Below are positions 40,251 to 49,351 of a DNA stretch of 64,000 nucleotides, piece after piece. Origin of the DNA: Bacteriovorax sp037444575 (GTDB lineage Bacteria; Bdellovibrionota; Bacteriovoracia; Bacteriovoracales; Bacteriovoracaceae). The stretch's first letter is position 1. Each line of letters starts with the position of its first letter. The stretch covers positions 124,001-188,000 of the forward strand of contig JBBIME010000008.1 in the NCBI GenBank assembly GCA_037444575.1. The letters run 5' to 3'. Both the position numbers and the translations under genes were made by a program. Under the pieces are notes generated by a model. The model saw only the letters and a program-made list of their open reading frames with translations. It was not told the origin of the DNA and made no database searches.

Positions 40251-41477
40251 TTATTGTTGGGCCTTCAGCATGAGTTGAAAGTACTGAAGGACCAACGGTT
40301 CTCTTAATAAATTTCTTGGAAGATATCTTAAGTCTTCATCAAAAGTAACAATCGTTGGAAATTCACTATCTGCTAAAGGATCGCGATTATTTAATAAGAA
40401 ATTTTTGTAAACGCTAACTCGATTTTTATGAGCCAGTTTTACTTCTGTTGCACTCCAAACTTTTGCTTCAATCTCTAAATTTGAGTTAGTGCAAGCTGCT
40501 GTTTCACAAATTTCGTACAATGCTTCAGGAACATAAGTGAAGCTCTCAACATCTTCCAGACGAGCTCCTCCGTTGCGGTAGTTATGGATTTTTACAAGTG
40601 CACGCATCACACTTCCCGGCATTCTCGGGATTTCGAGCATAATCTTTTTAATTTGAATATCACTAAAATGATTATTGATCATATTAAAAGAGTCAGAAGG
40701 CCAATTTACTCCGCGATATAAATCTTCTTCAGAGACATTTAATAAAGTTTTTAATTCATTAATTAAAGCAACATTGTTTCCAACCACTAATTTTTGAAAT
40801 GGTGAAAGAAGTGCTTTGTTTAACCAACTTTCAAAATGAGTTGGAATTTTTGCTTGAAAATAATTTGTAGGAAATCCTGATGTTGTGAAAAGATGAGAGA
40901 GCGCTCCTGCGCAATTGTTAGATAAGAATGTATAGTTTCCTAATTCTTTTTTTCCTTCTTCTGTCGTTGCCCAGCTGAAAACTTTTGAAATTAAATTTTT
41001 TCGCAAACGCGAGTTCGTTGGAATAATAAATCTATTTAATGGGCGCTTTTCTCCTGTTAAGTATTCTTTCCAAAATTCCCCAAGAGGTCTGATGGAAACA
41101 CTCATTGGGTAGTCACCTTTAAGGCCTTTCCAGTTATCGATAACTGGTGTACTAACCCAGGCAGCTAAGCTTAAAACTAGATCATTAGAGAAGTCTTTAT
41201 CATTGTCTATAAAACGCAACATTGCATGCCCCCAACGAGAGTATGCTTCGTTGTCACTTCCGGCAGCTACAATGACTTCAATACCAATTATATTTTCTTC
41301 GTTCGATACTAATTCCTCTAAATATTTTTGATTAGAAGTTTTGGCCTCTTCCTGTTTTTGGGCCCACCATTTTGCAATACTCTCATTCATCTCATTATTG
41401 TCAGCGGCGTAAACAGATGTTTGCACACTTAAAAATAACAAAGAAAGAAGTAAGGCTAAAAGGTTTTTTAGTCGCAT
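40251..41477 (-). CDS. DUF4105 (Lnb N-terminal-type) periplasmic protein
   Basis: The 408-residue protein has a signal peptide and a DUF4105 domain with GSDNEAYSRWGHAMLRFID and FLSNNCAGALSHLF. The paired His (RWGH) and Cys (NNCAG) make a papain/NlpC-like catalytic pair plausible. The domain is also the N-terminal part of some lipid-binding Lnb proteins. It overlaps the previous gene by 10 nt and is the last gene of a three-gene operon with two paralogues. Confidence 0.8.
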   Translation of the reverse strand: MRLKNLLALLLSLLFLSVQTSVYAADNNEMNESIAKWWAQKQEEAKTSNQKYLEELVSNEENIIGIEVIVAAGSDNEAYSRWGHAMLRFIDNDKDFSNDLVLSLAAWVSTPVIDNWKGLKGDYPMSVSIRPLGEFWKEYLTGEKRPLNRFIIPTNSRLRKNLISKVFSWATTEEGKKELGNYTFLSNNCAGALSHLFTTSGFPTNYFQAKIPTHFESWLNKALLSPFQKLVVGNNVALINELKTLLNVSEEDLYRGVNWPSDSFNMINNHFSDIQIKKIMLEIPRMPGSVMRALVKIHNYRNGGARLEDVESFTYVPEALYEICETAACTNSNLEIEAKVWSATEVKLAHKNRVSVYKNFLLNNRDPLADSEFPTIVTFDEDLRYLPRNLLREPLVLQYFQLMLKAQQ

Positions 41478-42061
41478 GCTCTTTCCGTTTTGATCATTGC
41501 CAAGTTTTTAATTGATCTTACTTGAAAAAACATACCTTCTTTAGGACAAAAAGTGTTCTTGCTGTTTTCTTTGGTGATAATTTGAGCAATCATTTCTGTT
41601 GTGAAAGGTTCGTCATATTTATGAGTACATTTTCTGTTAACTTCGTCAGTGAGAGATCTTAAATCGTTTCCATCCCCTGCATTTGCCTGATTAATGAGAT
41701 CGAGAGAAGCTTTCATATTTGCAAGGGCATCAACTGGATTGATTTGTTTTTTTAAATCTTCAGTAGCGTCTAATGATTCCAATACCGCCGCAGTTCCGTA
41801 ACCTCCAACAATCATAAATCCGAAGAAGCCCATAGAGGCAGCAGCTGGTTGAAGAGCATAGGCACTAATTGGAACTAGTACTGAGTTTGTTGATATGGTT
41901 CTTTTATCCTTGTTTACTGCTTTTGTTCTGGCAGCACTTTCTCTCCATGGTTTTTCTAAATCATCAATTCCTGCGCGGTAAGCATCTTCACAACTAGCAA
42001 ATGTTGCTTGAGGAATAACAATCGCACTTAATAAAGCTAAAGATAAAAATTTGGTTTTCAT
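41468..42061 (-). CDS. Secreted SCEDAYRAG-family protein, paralogue B
   Basis: The 197-residue protein has a signal peptide ending at TFAS and shares with its upstream neighbour the mature start CEDAYRAG, DDLEKPWRES, a hydrophobic region (PAAASMGFFGFMIVGG) and a C-terminal half with QANAGDGN, NRKCTHKYDEPFTTEMIAQII and NTFCPKEGMFF. Four conserved cysteines are shared. Together with the paralogue and the DUF4105 protein it looks like one periplasmic complex. No known family. Confidence 0.7.
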   Translation of the reverse strand: MKTKFLSLALLSAIVIPQATFASCEDAYRAGIDDLEKPWRESAARTKAVNKDKRTISTNSVLVPISAYALQPAAASMGFFGFMIVGGYGTAAVLESLDATEDLKKQINPVDALANMKASLDLINQANAGDGNDLRSLTDEVNRKCTHKYDEPFTTEMIAQIITKENSKNTFCPKEGMFFQVRSIKNLAMIKTERACD

Positions 42062-42079
42062 ATTTATTTCCTGTTTTAA

Positions 42080-42676
42080 TTAATTACATAATCTTCTTGT
42101 CATATTCATCGTTGATCTTTTGATTGCATTCAACTCATAAAAGTTGTCTTTCTGAGGGCAGAAAGTATTTCGGTTATCCAGGTTGACAATAATCTGAGAG
42201 ATCATTTCAACTGTGAATGGCTGATCATACTCATGAGTACATTTATTATTGATTTCTTTTGTTAGAGCTCTAAGTTCATTCCCATCCCCAGCATTAGCTT
42301 GAACGAGAAGATCTAAAGATGCCCTCATGTCAGCAATGGCATCAACGGGATTTTTTTGTTTTGAGATATCTATTGAGGCATCAACTGCGTCTCCAGCAGA
42401 AACAGCTCCCATTCCTAGAAAGACTATGGCCATGGATCCACCACCAGGTGTTCCCAAATCAGCGGTTGCAGCAGCTGTCGATAAAACTGCACTCGGGGCA
42501 TTTACTGATATAGCGAAAGCATCTTTTGCTATTGCTTTTTTTCTAGCAGAACTTTCTCGCCATGGTTTTTCTAAGTCATCAAGACCTGCTCGGTAAGCGT
42601 CTTCACAGCTCGCAAAAGAGAGTTGTGGGATAACGAATGAACCTAAAAGGACTAGTGCCCAAAATTTATTTTTCAT
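42080..42676 (-). CDS. Secreted SCEDAYRAG-family protein, paralogue A
   Basis: The ATG at 42676 follows GGAG and begins a clean signal peptide (KNKFWALVLLGSFVIPQLSFAS); an earlier in-frame ATG lacks one. The 198-residue protein is the closer-to-promoter copy of the pair, sharing CEDAYRAGLDDLEKPWRES, QANAGDGNELRALTKEINNKCTHEYDQPFT and NTFCPQKDNFY. The two genes probably arose by tandem duplication. The gap to the second copy is 18 nt. Confidence 0.7.
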   Translation of the reverse strand: MKNKFWALVLLGSFVIPQLSFASCEDAYRAGLDDLEKPWRESSARKKAIAKDAFAISVNAPSAVLSTAAATADLGTPGGGSMAIVFLGMGAVSAGDAVDASIDISKQKNPVDAIADMRASLDLLVQANAGDGNELRALTKEINNKCTHEYDQPFTVEMISQIIVNLDNRNTFCPQKDNFYELNAIKRSTMNMTRRLCN

Positions 42677-42795
42677 AAAATCTCCATGAATATAGAAGTT
42701 CATTCACAGAGGAAGCAACGATTGTGCCACTATTTAAGTGCTGCTAACCTCGAGGAAGCCGAAAGATTTGATTGTCTAAAAATTAGACAACTGTC

Positions 42796-43167
42796 TTACT
42801 TGCAGTCTGAAAAGGTTGTTGTTGAATTTTGATAAAAAAGAGTTGCGATGTTGTTGTTTACCGAAAGGGTAGTTCCTGCCTCTAAGACATCTTTATAATT
42901 TATGCTTGAATCGCTATTAATAATTCCAGTCCCACCTGAAATAAGAACTTTTGAAGGCCCTACATCAGCACCTACACCAACGACAACCGCGACATCTGAT
43001 ATCGTTTTGCTATCACTACTGAGAACTCCAAAGACTTCAATTGAGGTAAAATTAGAAGGATACGATGAGGTGCTACAACTTAATAAAAGCATTTGAGGTT
43101 CTGTCATAGAAGAAGCAAAGCTATTGATAGAAGCAATGAACAGGATAAGTCCAAGTATTCTCTTCAT
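42796..43167 (-). CDS. Small secreted protein, unknown function
   Basis: The 123-residue protein has a signal peptide (KRILGLILFIASINSFAS), a beta-strand-rich mature part (FTSIEVFGVLSSDSKTISDVAVVVGVGADVGPSKVLISGGTGI) and two cysteines (C30 and C122 or so) that could join the ends. It stands alone between the duplicated pair and the ABC operon. Confidence 0.6.
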   Translation of the reverse strand: MKRILGLILFIASINSFASSMTEPQMLLLSCSTSSYPSNFTSIEVFGVLSSDSKTISDVAVVVGVGADVGPSKVLISGGTGIINSDSSINYKDVLEAGTTLSVNNNIATLFYQNSTTTFSDCK

Positions 43168-43275
43168 CTTTTATGACCCTTACAGATTAATGTGACTTTA
43201 GCCCCACTGGAATTTACTCTTGATCTTAGAAGGATTCAAACGATATGATTTGAATGTGTAAAATCTATAAGTTTC

Positions 43276-44145
43276 TTATTCTCCAAGGGCCGAAGGAGCT
43301 GTTGTTTTTCCCATGAATCCCACAAGGACGATGATGGTTAAAACATAAGGAAGAATTGATAGAAGTTGAGAAGAAATTTGAATATTTTCTCTTCCCCCTA
43401 AAAAAATAACGAGTGCTTGAGAGAGACCAAAAAAGAGGCAAGCAAGCGCCGTTTGAACAGGTCTCCACTTTCCAAAAATTAAAGCTGCAATTGCGATGAA
43501 GCCTTGACCTGAAATAAGAGTTGGTCTGAAATTAGAAACAATTGCTATAGATAAACTAGCTCCACCAAGACCAGCTAAAAAACCAGAAGCAAGAACGCCA
43601 ATAGATCTATAGATTGAAACATTTAATCCTGCTGCATCCGTTGATTTGGGATGTTCACCGGCACTGACCATACGAAGACCTAAAACCGTTTTAGTGAGAA
43701 CAAACCAAACTAGAGCAGTCAAAAAGAAAGCAAGGTAGACAGTTGCATACTGGCCAAAAAACGCAGGAATTTTTTTATCCAGCTCGAGAGGTGGCGTCAT
43801 GCTTGTGCCTTCAAAAAATAATCGACACATAAAAATGGCGATACCGCTTCCTAAAAAGTTAATGGCCATTCCTGAAACAACTTGATTGGCCTTGTATTTT
43901 ATTGAAGCGAGTGCATGCAAGATAGCAAGAGTTAATCCACCAATTCCTCCTGCAATTAAACCTATCCACGGATTGCCTGATTTAAGCGCAGCAAGTGAAG
44001 CTATAAAAGCCCCCATCGTCATCATTCCTTCTAAACCGATGTTGATGATTCCCGTTTTTTCAGAAAGCACTCCACCTAGAGCTGTGAAGATGAGAGGAGT
44101 CGAGTACATGAGAGTGGTGCTAAAAAGAAAGATAAGGTCTTTCAT
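43276..44145 (-). CDS. BMP-family nucleoside ABC transporter permease (second)
   Basis: From the ATG at 44145, which overlaps the upstream stop (TAATG) and follows GGAG, the protein is 289 residues with about eight to nine hydrophobic helices and the family stretch VLSEKTGIINIGLEGMMTMGAFIASLAALKSGNPWIGLIAGGIGGL. It is the shorter of the paired permeases (NupQ/YufQ type) and forms the membrane channel with the gene at 44145-45236. Confidence 0.88.
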   Translation of the reverse strand: MKDLIFLFSTTLMYSTPLIFTALGGVLSEKTGIINIGLEGMMTMGAFIASLAALKSGNPWIGLIAGGIGGLTLAILHALASIKYKANQVVSGMAINFLGSGIAIFMCRLFFEGTSMTPPLELDKKIPAFFGQYATVYLAFFLTALVWFVLTKTVLGLRMVSAGEHPKSTDAAGLNVSIYRSIGVLASGFLAGLGGASLSIAIVSNFRPTLISGQGFIAIAALIFGKWRPVQTALACLFFGLSQALVIFLGGRENIQISSQLLSILPYVLTIIVLVGFMGKTTAPSALGE

Positions 44146-45236
44146 TATTTTTTCTCCCACAATTTATGAAAATTATTAATTAATTTTTCAAAGACTATCG
44201 GAATAGCAATAAAAAAGATAATCGCCCCAATCATAATGCTTATAACTTCTGATGGCGCTTCAAGTGCTGATTGAATTTTCTGTCCAGAGTATTTTAGAGC
44301 GCCTAAAAAGAATCCGGCAATGGCAGCTCCAAAAGGAGAGTTAGATCCAATGAGAGAGACAGCTATTCCATCAAATCCATAACCTTCATGGGCAGCTAAG
44401 ATAGCAACATTTTTTGAAACACCCATGACGTGAGTTGCTCCGGCAAGGCCAGAAAGACCACCGGCAATCATCATTGATTGAGTCATCTTTTTATTTACAT
44501 TGATTCCAGCGTAGCGAGCAGCTTCAAGAGATTGTCCCACTGCTTTTAATTTAAAACCAAAACTTGTTTTTGTTAAAATAATCCATACAAAAAGAACTGC
44601 AATGATTGCAATAAAGATTCCGGCGTTAACTGGTGGACGGAAAAACTCGCTTAAAAATTCATGATGAGAAAACCACTCAGTACCGGCATCAGAATTTTTC
44701 CAGTTTTCTAAAAAAGTAATTGAAGTAGATGGTTGAATGAATTCTGACGTTTCAGTGTTTGCTTTATGAAAGCCTTCAAGCATAACCATGTAGTTTGAAA
44801 AATAAAGAGCGATCCAGTTGAGCATAATGGTGGAAATAACTTCATGGACGCCAAAGCGTGCTTTCATGAATCCAGCAAGCCCTCCATAGAGACTTGATAC
44901 CATCACAGAAATTCCAAGAACGAGTGGAATTTGAATCCATGGATTAAAATGAAAAATAAAACCAAAGTAGGCAGCCGTTAGGGCACCCATAATGAACTGG
45001 CCTTCAGACCCAATATTAAAAAGCCCCGTTCGAAAAGCAAAAGCAACTGAAAGACCTGTGAGGATGAGGGGAGTTGAGCGAATAATAATGTAGGCAATGT
45101 AGTTAGGCTTAGAGAATGCTCCATTCCACATAATGTTGTACGCTTCAAACGCAGGGATCCCGGATAACTTTAAAATCAGAGCTCCAAAAAGAAGTCCACT
45201 GATTACACACATAAGACTTAAGAGGAATTTTTTCAT
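44145..45236 (-). CDS. BMP-family nucleoside ABC transporter permease (first)
   Basis: The 363-residue protein has about nine hydrophobic segments and FRTGLFNIGSEGQFIMGALTAAYFGF plus VISTIMLNWIALYFSNYMV, typical of the longer permease (NupP/YufP type) of nucleoside importers. It couples to the ATPase encoded upstream with a 4-nt overlap, and to the second permease downstream. Confidence 0.88.
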   Translation of the reverse strand: MKKFLLSLMCVISGLLFGALILKLSGIPAFEAYNIMWNGAFSKPNYIAYIIIRSTPLILTGLSVAFAFRTGLFNIGSEGQFIMGALTAAYFGFIFHFNPWIQIPLVLGISVMVSSLYGGLAGFMKARFGVHEVISTIMLNWIALYFSNYMVMLEGFHKANTETSEFIQPSTSITFLENWKNSDAGTEWFSHHEFLSEFFRPPVNAGIFIAIIAVLFVWIILTKTSFGFKLKAVGQSLEAARYAGINVNKKMTQSMMIAGGLSGLAGATHVMGVSKNVAILAAHEGYGFDGIAVSLIGSNSPFGAAIAGFFLGALKYSGQKIQSALEAPSEVISIMIGAIIFFIAIPIVFEKLINNFHKLWEKK

Positions 45237-46762
45237 GATGAAGTTCCTCCGGCCATAAAGAGTCCGATATGCTCTTTAATGTTTTTGTGAGTAGTGATCG
45301 TTTCATAATCAATATTGGCCGAAACAGATCCATCAACGATAACTGCTATACGATCTGAAAGATTAATAACTTCATCTAGCTCATAAGAAATGAGAAGAAT
45401 GGCCTTGCCTTGATCTCTTAATTTTACTAATTCGTTATGGACGTATTCAATCGCTCCAACGTCAAGTCCTCTTGTTGGTTGAAAAGCAATAAGGACATCT
45501 GGATTGTTAGCAATCTCGCGGGCAAGAATAATCTTCTGTTGATTTCCTCCAGAGAGGTTTCTAGCGGCCAGTTCAATATTGCGAGGTCTTATATCAAATC
45601 GATCCATGAGCGTTTCAGAAAACTTCACAAGCTCCCGATTAATAATAAAACCATAGTGAGAAAATGGATTCTTAGAAATATTTTGGAGTACAAAGTTTTC
45701 TTTTACTTTGAAATCCATAACGAGACCGCGGCGCTGGCGATCCTCTGGAATCATGGCGAGTTTACTCTCATAAATTTCTTTGGGAGTAAGCTGAGCAATT
45801 TCTTTTTCATTAATCTTAACTGATCCAGATTTAATTTTGCGAAGTCCCGTGAGCGCTTCGACTAATTCACTCTGTCCGTTGCCATCAATTCCGGCAAGGC
45901 CTAAAATTTCTCCTCTTTTTAGAGAGAGGTTGAAATTTTTGACTGAAGGAAGTTGTTTGTCGTTAAGAGCATTTAAGTTTTCAATCTTAAAAACAACATC
46001 ACCTGGAATAGCGATAGTTTTTTTAATTTTAAGATCAACTTTTCTTCCAACCATCTTGGCCGCCAGCTCTTCTTCTGAAGTTGAGCGAACATCGACAGTT
46101 TCTATGTATTGGCCTTTTCTAATAATCGTGCAACGGTCAGCAATCTCTTTAATCTCATGAAGCTTGTGAGTGATGATGATAATTGTTTTGCCATCCTGCT
46201 TTAAATTTCTAACGATGCGATAGAAATCTATGACTTCCTGAGGAGTAAGAACGGCCGTTGGTTCATCGAGAATAATGAGCTCTGCGTTTCGGTAAAGAGT
46301 TTTTAAAATCTCCACACGTTGTTGCATTCCCACGCTGATGTTTTCAATTTTTAGATCAGGATCAATATTGAAATTATAATTTTCTGAAATTTTTAAAACT
46401 TCTGCGCGTGCTTTTTTGTAGTCGATCATGCCAAAAGGAGACCTTGGCTCAATTCCTAAAATAATGTTTTGAAGAATGGTAAAAGGTCTCACAAGCATGA
46501 AGTGCTGATGAACCATTCCTATTCCTTTTCTAATGGCAAAGCGAGGAGAACGGATCTTAACTAATTCATTATTTAAATAAATTTCTCCGCCAGCATCTGG
46601 TTGATAAAGGCCGAAGATAATTTTCATGAGAGTCGATTTACCTGCGCCATTTTCACCGAGAATGGCGTGCACCTCTCCGCTGTTAACTTTGAGGTTAATG
46701 CTATCGTTGGCCTTAAAAGACCCAAAAGTTTTTGAGATATTTCTTAGTTCAAGACTGAGCAT
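45233..46762 (-). CDS. Nucleoside ABC transporter ATPase, double ATP-binding domain
   Basis: The 509-residue protein has two ABC domains. The first has Walker A GENGAGKST and LIILDEPTAVLTP; the second has a divergent P-loop GIDGNGQSEL, the signature LSGGNQQK and LIAFQPTRGLD. This sugar/nucleoside-type double ATPase (NupO/YufO, RbsA-like) energises BMP importers. The Walker-B glutamate after LIAFQP is replaced in the second domain, as is common there. It overlaps the first permease by 4 nt; the binding-protein gene ends on the start base. Confidence 0.9.
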   Translation of the reverse strand: MLSLELRNISKTFGSFKANDSINLKVNSGEVHAILGENGAGKSTLMKIIFGLYQPDAGGEIYLNNELVKIRSPRFAIRKGIGMVHQHFMLVRPFTILQNIILGIEPRSPFGMIDYKKARAEVLKISENYNFNIDPDLKIENISVGMQQRVEILKTLYRNAELIILDEPTAVLTPQEVIDFYRIVRNLKQDGKTIIIITHKLHEIKEIADRCTIIRKGQYIETVDVRSTSEEELAAKMVGRKVDLKIKKTIAIPGDVVFKIENLNALNDKQLPSVKNFNLSLKRGEILGLAGIDGNGQSELVEALTGLRKIKSGSVKINEKEIAQLTPKEIYESKLAMIPEDRQRRGLVMDFKVKENFVLQNISKNPFSHYGFIINRELVKFSETLMDRFDIRPRNIELAARNLSGGNQQKIILAREIANNPDVLIAFQPTRGLDVGAIEYVHNELVKLRDQGKAILLISYELDEVINLSDRIAVIVDGSVSANIDYETITTHKNIKEHIGLFMAGGTSS

Positions 46763-47769
46763 TACTTTAATGTTTTTGCAAACGTTGCGTATGCTTTTTC
46801 ATCTGCTGGAACTTTGATTTTTCCATCAGCAATTTTTTTCTTTAGTGCTGTTACTTCTTTTAGTAGAGCGTCTGGGATCATTTTTGAAGTTGTTGGTGCA
46901 ATATCAACAGCGCCATCTTTTAGTCCGAAGTTTAGCGTTGTTCCACCTTTGTAGATACCTTTTTTGAAATCAGAGACAACTTGGAAAATGGCATTGTCGA
47001 CTCTCTTCATGCTTGAAGTGATAACATTTTTTGGGGCAAGGTAGTTTTGATCGCGATCAACTCCAACGGCCATTTTATTTTTTTCTTTAGCAGCTTCGAT
47101 AACTCCGTCACCAACAGCTCCTGCTGCGTGGAAGACGACGTCCGCATTTTTTGAAATCATTTGATTGGCAATTGCTTTTCCTTTAGCAGCGTCAGTGAAT
47201 GATTCTGAATACTGTTCAAGAACATTAACTTTTGAATTAGCGTATTTTGCTCCCGCCTTATATCCGTATTGGAAAGCATGAACGATTGGCACAGACATTC
47301 CACCGATAAAGCCAATAGAATTAGTCTTAGACATTTTTGCGGCAATAAAACCGGCCAAGAAAGCACCTTCTTCTGCTTTAAACATAACTCCAATTACGTT
47401 TGGTGGAGTCTTGTCGCCAAAAGAGTAATCGATGATAGCGTATTTTTGTTTTGGATTTTGTTTAGCAGCTTTTAAAACAGCATCAGCCATTTTAAATCCG
47501 ATGGCCCAGATAAGATCGTTTCCAGCATCGTAAAGAGTTTCTAGGTTTGCAGGATAATCAGCGTCCTGTTTTGATTCTTGGTAGCTTGCCTTTATTCCTA
47601 ATTCTTTTTTGGCCTTTTGAAGTCCTTCCCAAGCTGATTGATTGAAAGACTGGTCATTGACGCCACCCACATCTGTCACCATTCCAATTCTTAATGGCTT
47701 ATCTGCTGCAACTGCGAATGTTGAAGAAATGATCATTGCAAGGCAAAAGATGATACTTTGAAGTTTCAT
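46762..47769 (-). CDS. BMP-family nucleoside-binding protein
   Basis: The 335-residue protein has an Ala-x-Ala signal peptide rather than a lipobox (IISSTFAVAADKP) and the BMP/PnrA fold: VTDVGGVNDQSFNQSAWEGLQ, DLIWAIGFKMADAV, KTNSIGFIGGMSVPIVHAFQYGYKAG and VVFHAAGAVGDGVI. It should capture nucleosides (purines especially) in the periplasm for the three-component importer encoded downstream. In Gram-positives the homologue is a lipoprotein; here it is soluble. Confidence 0.9.
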   Translation of the reverse strand: MKLQSIIFCLAMIISSTFAVAADKPLRIGMVTDVGGVNDQSFNQSAWEGLQKAKKELGIKASYQESKQDADYPANLETLYDAGNDLIWAIGFKMADAVLKAAKQNPKQKYAIIDYSFGDKTPPNVIGVMFKAEEGAFLAGFIAAKMSKTNSIGFIGGMSVPIVHAFQYGYKAGAKYANSKVNVLEQYSESFTDAAKGKAIANQMISKNADVVFHAAGAVGDGVIEAAKEKNKMAVGVDRDQNYLAPKNVITSSMKRVDNAIFQVVSDFKKGIYKGGTTLNFGLKDGAVDIAPTTSKMIPDALLKEVTALKKKIADGKIKVPADEKAYATFAKTLK

Positions 47770-47867
47770 TGTAATCCTCGATAAAAAGAGTTGGGAATTT
47801 CATCATTTTTAGCACTAAAAACCAAAAAAGGGTAGAGAGATCATTAACTTTGGCATAAAAGAATTCT

Positions 47868-48365
47868 ATGACTAAAAAACCAATAGAAACATTACAAGAG
47901 AATGCTTCAGGCTTCTTTGATAAAGTGTCCTCTAAGCATTCCACTGCAATGAAATGCAAAGAAGGGTGCTCAAAGTGTTGTTTCACTGACATTTCGGTTT
48001 TTGAAGTTGAAAGTGAGCGCATCAATGAGTGGGTTAATTCGCTTTCAGAAGAGAGACGAAGTGAACTAAAAAATTTATGGGCAACACCAAATGAATCTGG
48101 CGCCTGTTCGTTTTTGTACAACGATCGCTGCACTATTTACGAAGCCCGTCCTATTATTTGCCGCACTCAGGGAGCTCCATTATTCGTTCAGGTCGATAAC
48201 ACTCTCGATTACTGCCCACTCAATTTCGAAGCGGGAGATCCTCCCAAAGAAGATTGGCTGAATCTCGATCGCTTGAATACTCTTTTATCTTTTGCCGCTA
48301 AAACTAGTGGACTAGATAAGAGAATCCGCCTTAAAAAACTTAAGGAGAAGCTTTTAAAAGTTTAA
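47868..48365 (+). CDS. YkgJ-family cysteine-cluster protein
   Basis: The 165-residue protein has the cysteine-rich metal-cluster pattern KCKEGCSKCCFTDISV near residue 25-38 and RCTIYEARPIICRTQGAP near 86-102. Family members hold a zinc or Fe-S site of unknown purpose. It is divergent from the nucleoside importer; its 3' end overlaps the convergent F420-type oxidoreductase gene by 26 nt. Confidence 0.85.
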   Translation: MTKKPIETLQENASGFFDKVSSKHSTAMKCKEGCSKCCFTDISVFEVESERINEWVNSLSEERRSELKNLWATPNESGACSFLYNDRCTIYEARPIICRTQGAPLFVQVDNTLDYCPLNFEAGDPPKEDWLNLDRLNTLLSFAAKTSGLDKRIRLKKLKEKLLKV

Positions 48366-48999
48366 AAGCATGTTTCCAATCATTGTGAAGAAAGCCGGGG
48401 ATACACCAGAGCATGCAAAGTGGCTCAATCGCTCGTGCCGCTTCAGCTCCACCCATGTCTTCGGTCTCCCATCCGAATTGATCTAAAATTTCTCTCACTG
48501 CATTTTTAGAATTTTCATTATTTCCACAGATGAACATTGAGGGCTTTATTCCTTTTAAGTCTGGATTCACCATAAGAGCATTTCCAACACTGTTGAAGGC
48601 CTTAACAAAATTGGCCTCGGGAGCTGTGAACTGACATCGTTCCATGAGTGAACTATTGATGTCTGTAAAAAATTTAAGAACTCCATTAACAGGTGGTTCA
48701 TCTGCAATTGGATTGGTGACATCAATAACTGTTTTTCCTTTGAGATTATCAATGCCACATAATTTAAGCGCTGAGATGGCAGCCGAACCCTTTACTGCCA
48801 AAATGACAACGTCTCCATATTTTGCAGTCTCTTCAAATGTTCCAATCAAAGCATTCGTTCCTGATTGATTTTTCCAATCACTTAATTTTTTTGGATCACG
48901 GGAACCTCTCATTACATGATAGCCATGTTTTATAAATCCGTTGGAGAGAGCTGTTCCAACATCTCCAGATCCGATAACTGCTATTTTCATTTTTGCCAT
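48340..48999 (-). CDS. F420-dependent-type NADP oxidoreductase
   Basis: From the ATG at 48999 (after GAGGAG) the protein is 219 residues with a Rossmann motif IGSGDVGTALSNGFIKHGYHVMRGSRDPKKL near the N terminus, and VVILAVKGSA, GKTVIDVTNPI and VKAFNSVGNALM. It resembles archaeal NADPH:F420 reductase-like proteins, but F420 is not expected here, so NADP-linked reduction of another small substrate is likelier. Confidence 0.85.
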   Translation of the reverse strand: MAKMKIAVIGSGDVGTALSNGFIKHGYHVMRGSRDPKKLSDWKNQSGTNALIGTFEETAKYGDVVILAVKGSAAISALKLCGIDNLKGKTVIDVTNPIADEPPVNGVLKFFTDINSSLMERCQFTAPEANFVKAFNSVGNALMVNPDLKGIKPSMFICGNNENSKNAVREILDQFGWETEDMGGAEAARAIEPLCMLWCIPGFLHNDWKHAFKLLKASP

Positions 49000-49163
49000 A
49001 AGATAACTCCTCGGTGTTAATTTCAAGAGGGATAAGTAAGGATAAAAAAGAATAAAGGGCCTTATCTAAGATATTTATTGAATGTTATAGATAGCAATTT
49101 AATTATGATGAATTGATGCTTACTCATGCTATCACTTAATAGAGACTTTCCTCAGGAGGAATT

Positions 49164-49349
49164 ATGAGTGATGAAATACTCTTAGTAAGGGCCGTTACCA
49201 TTTTTGGAATGCTTTTTTGGTTTGCTTTTCCAATTGGAATGATGATTTCAGTTGTCCAGCAAGACCGAGATGCCTATCCGACAGAGGAGGAATTAGAGTC
49301 TGAATCTGAAAAAGAAAAACACGCTCACGATTATAAAAAGAGCGCGTAA
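49164..49349 (+). CDS. Small single-span membrane protein
   Basis: The 61-residue protein has one helix (LVRAVTIFGMLFWFAFPIGMMISVV) and a strongly acidic, then basic cytosolic tail (TEEELESESEKEKHAHDYKK). A good AGGAGG site precedes the ATG. No family recognised. It is convergent with the carboxypeptidase gene, 2 nt apart. Confidence 0.6.
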   Translation: MSDEILLVRAVTIFGMLFWFAFPIGMMISVVQQDRDAYPTEEELESESEKEKHAHDYKKSA

Positions 49350-49351
49350 TT

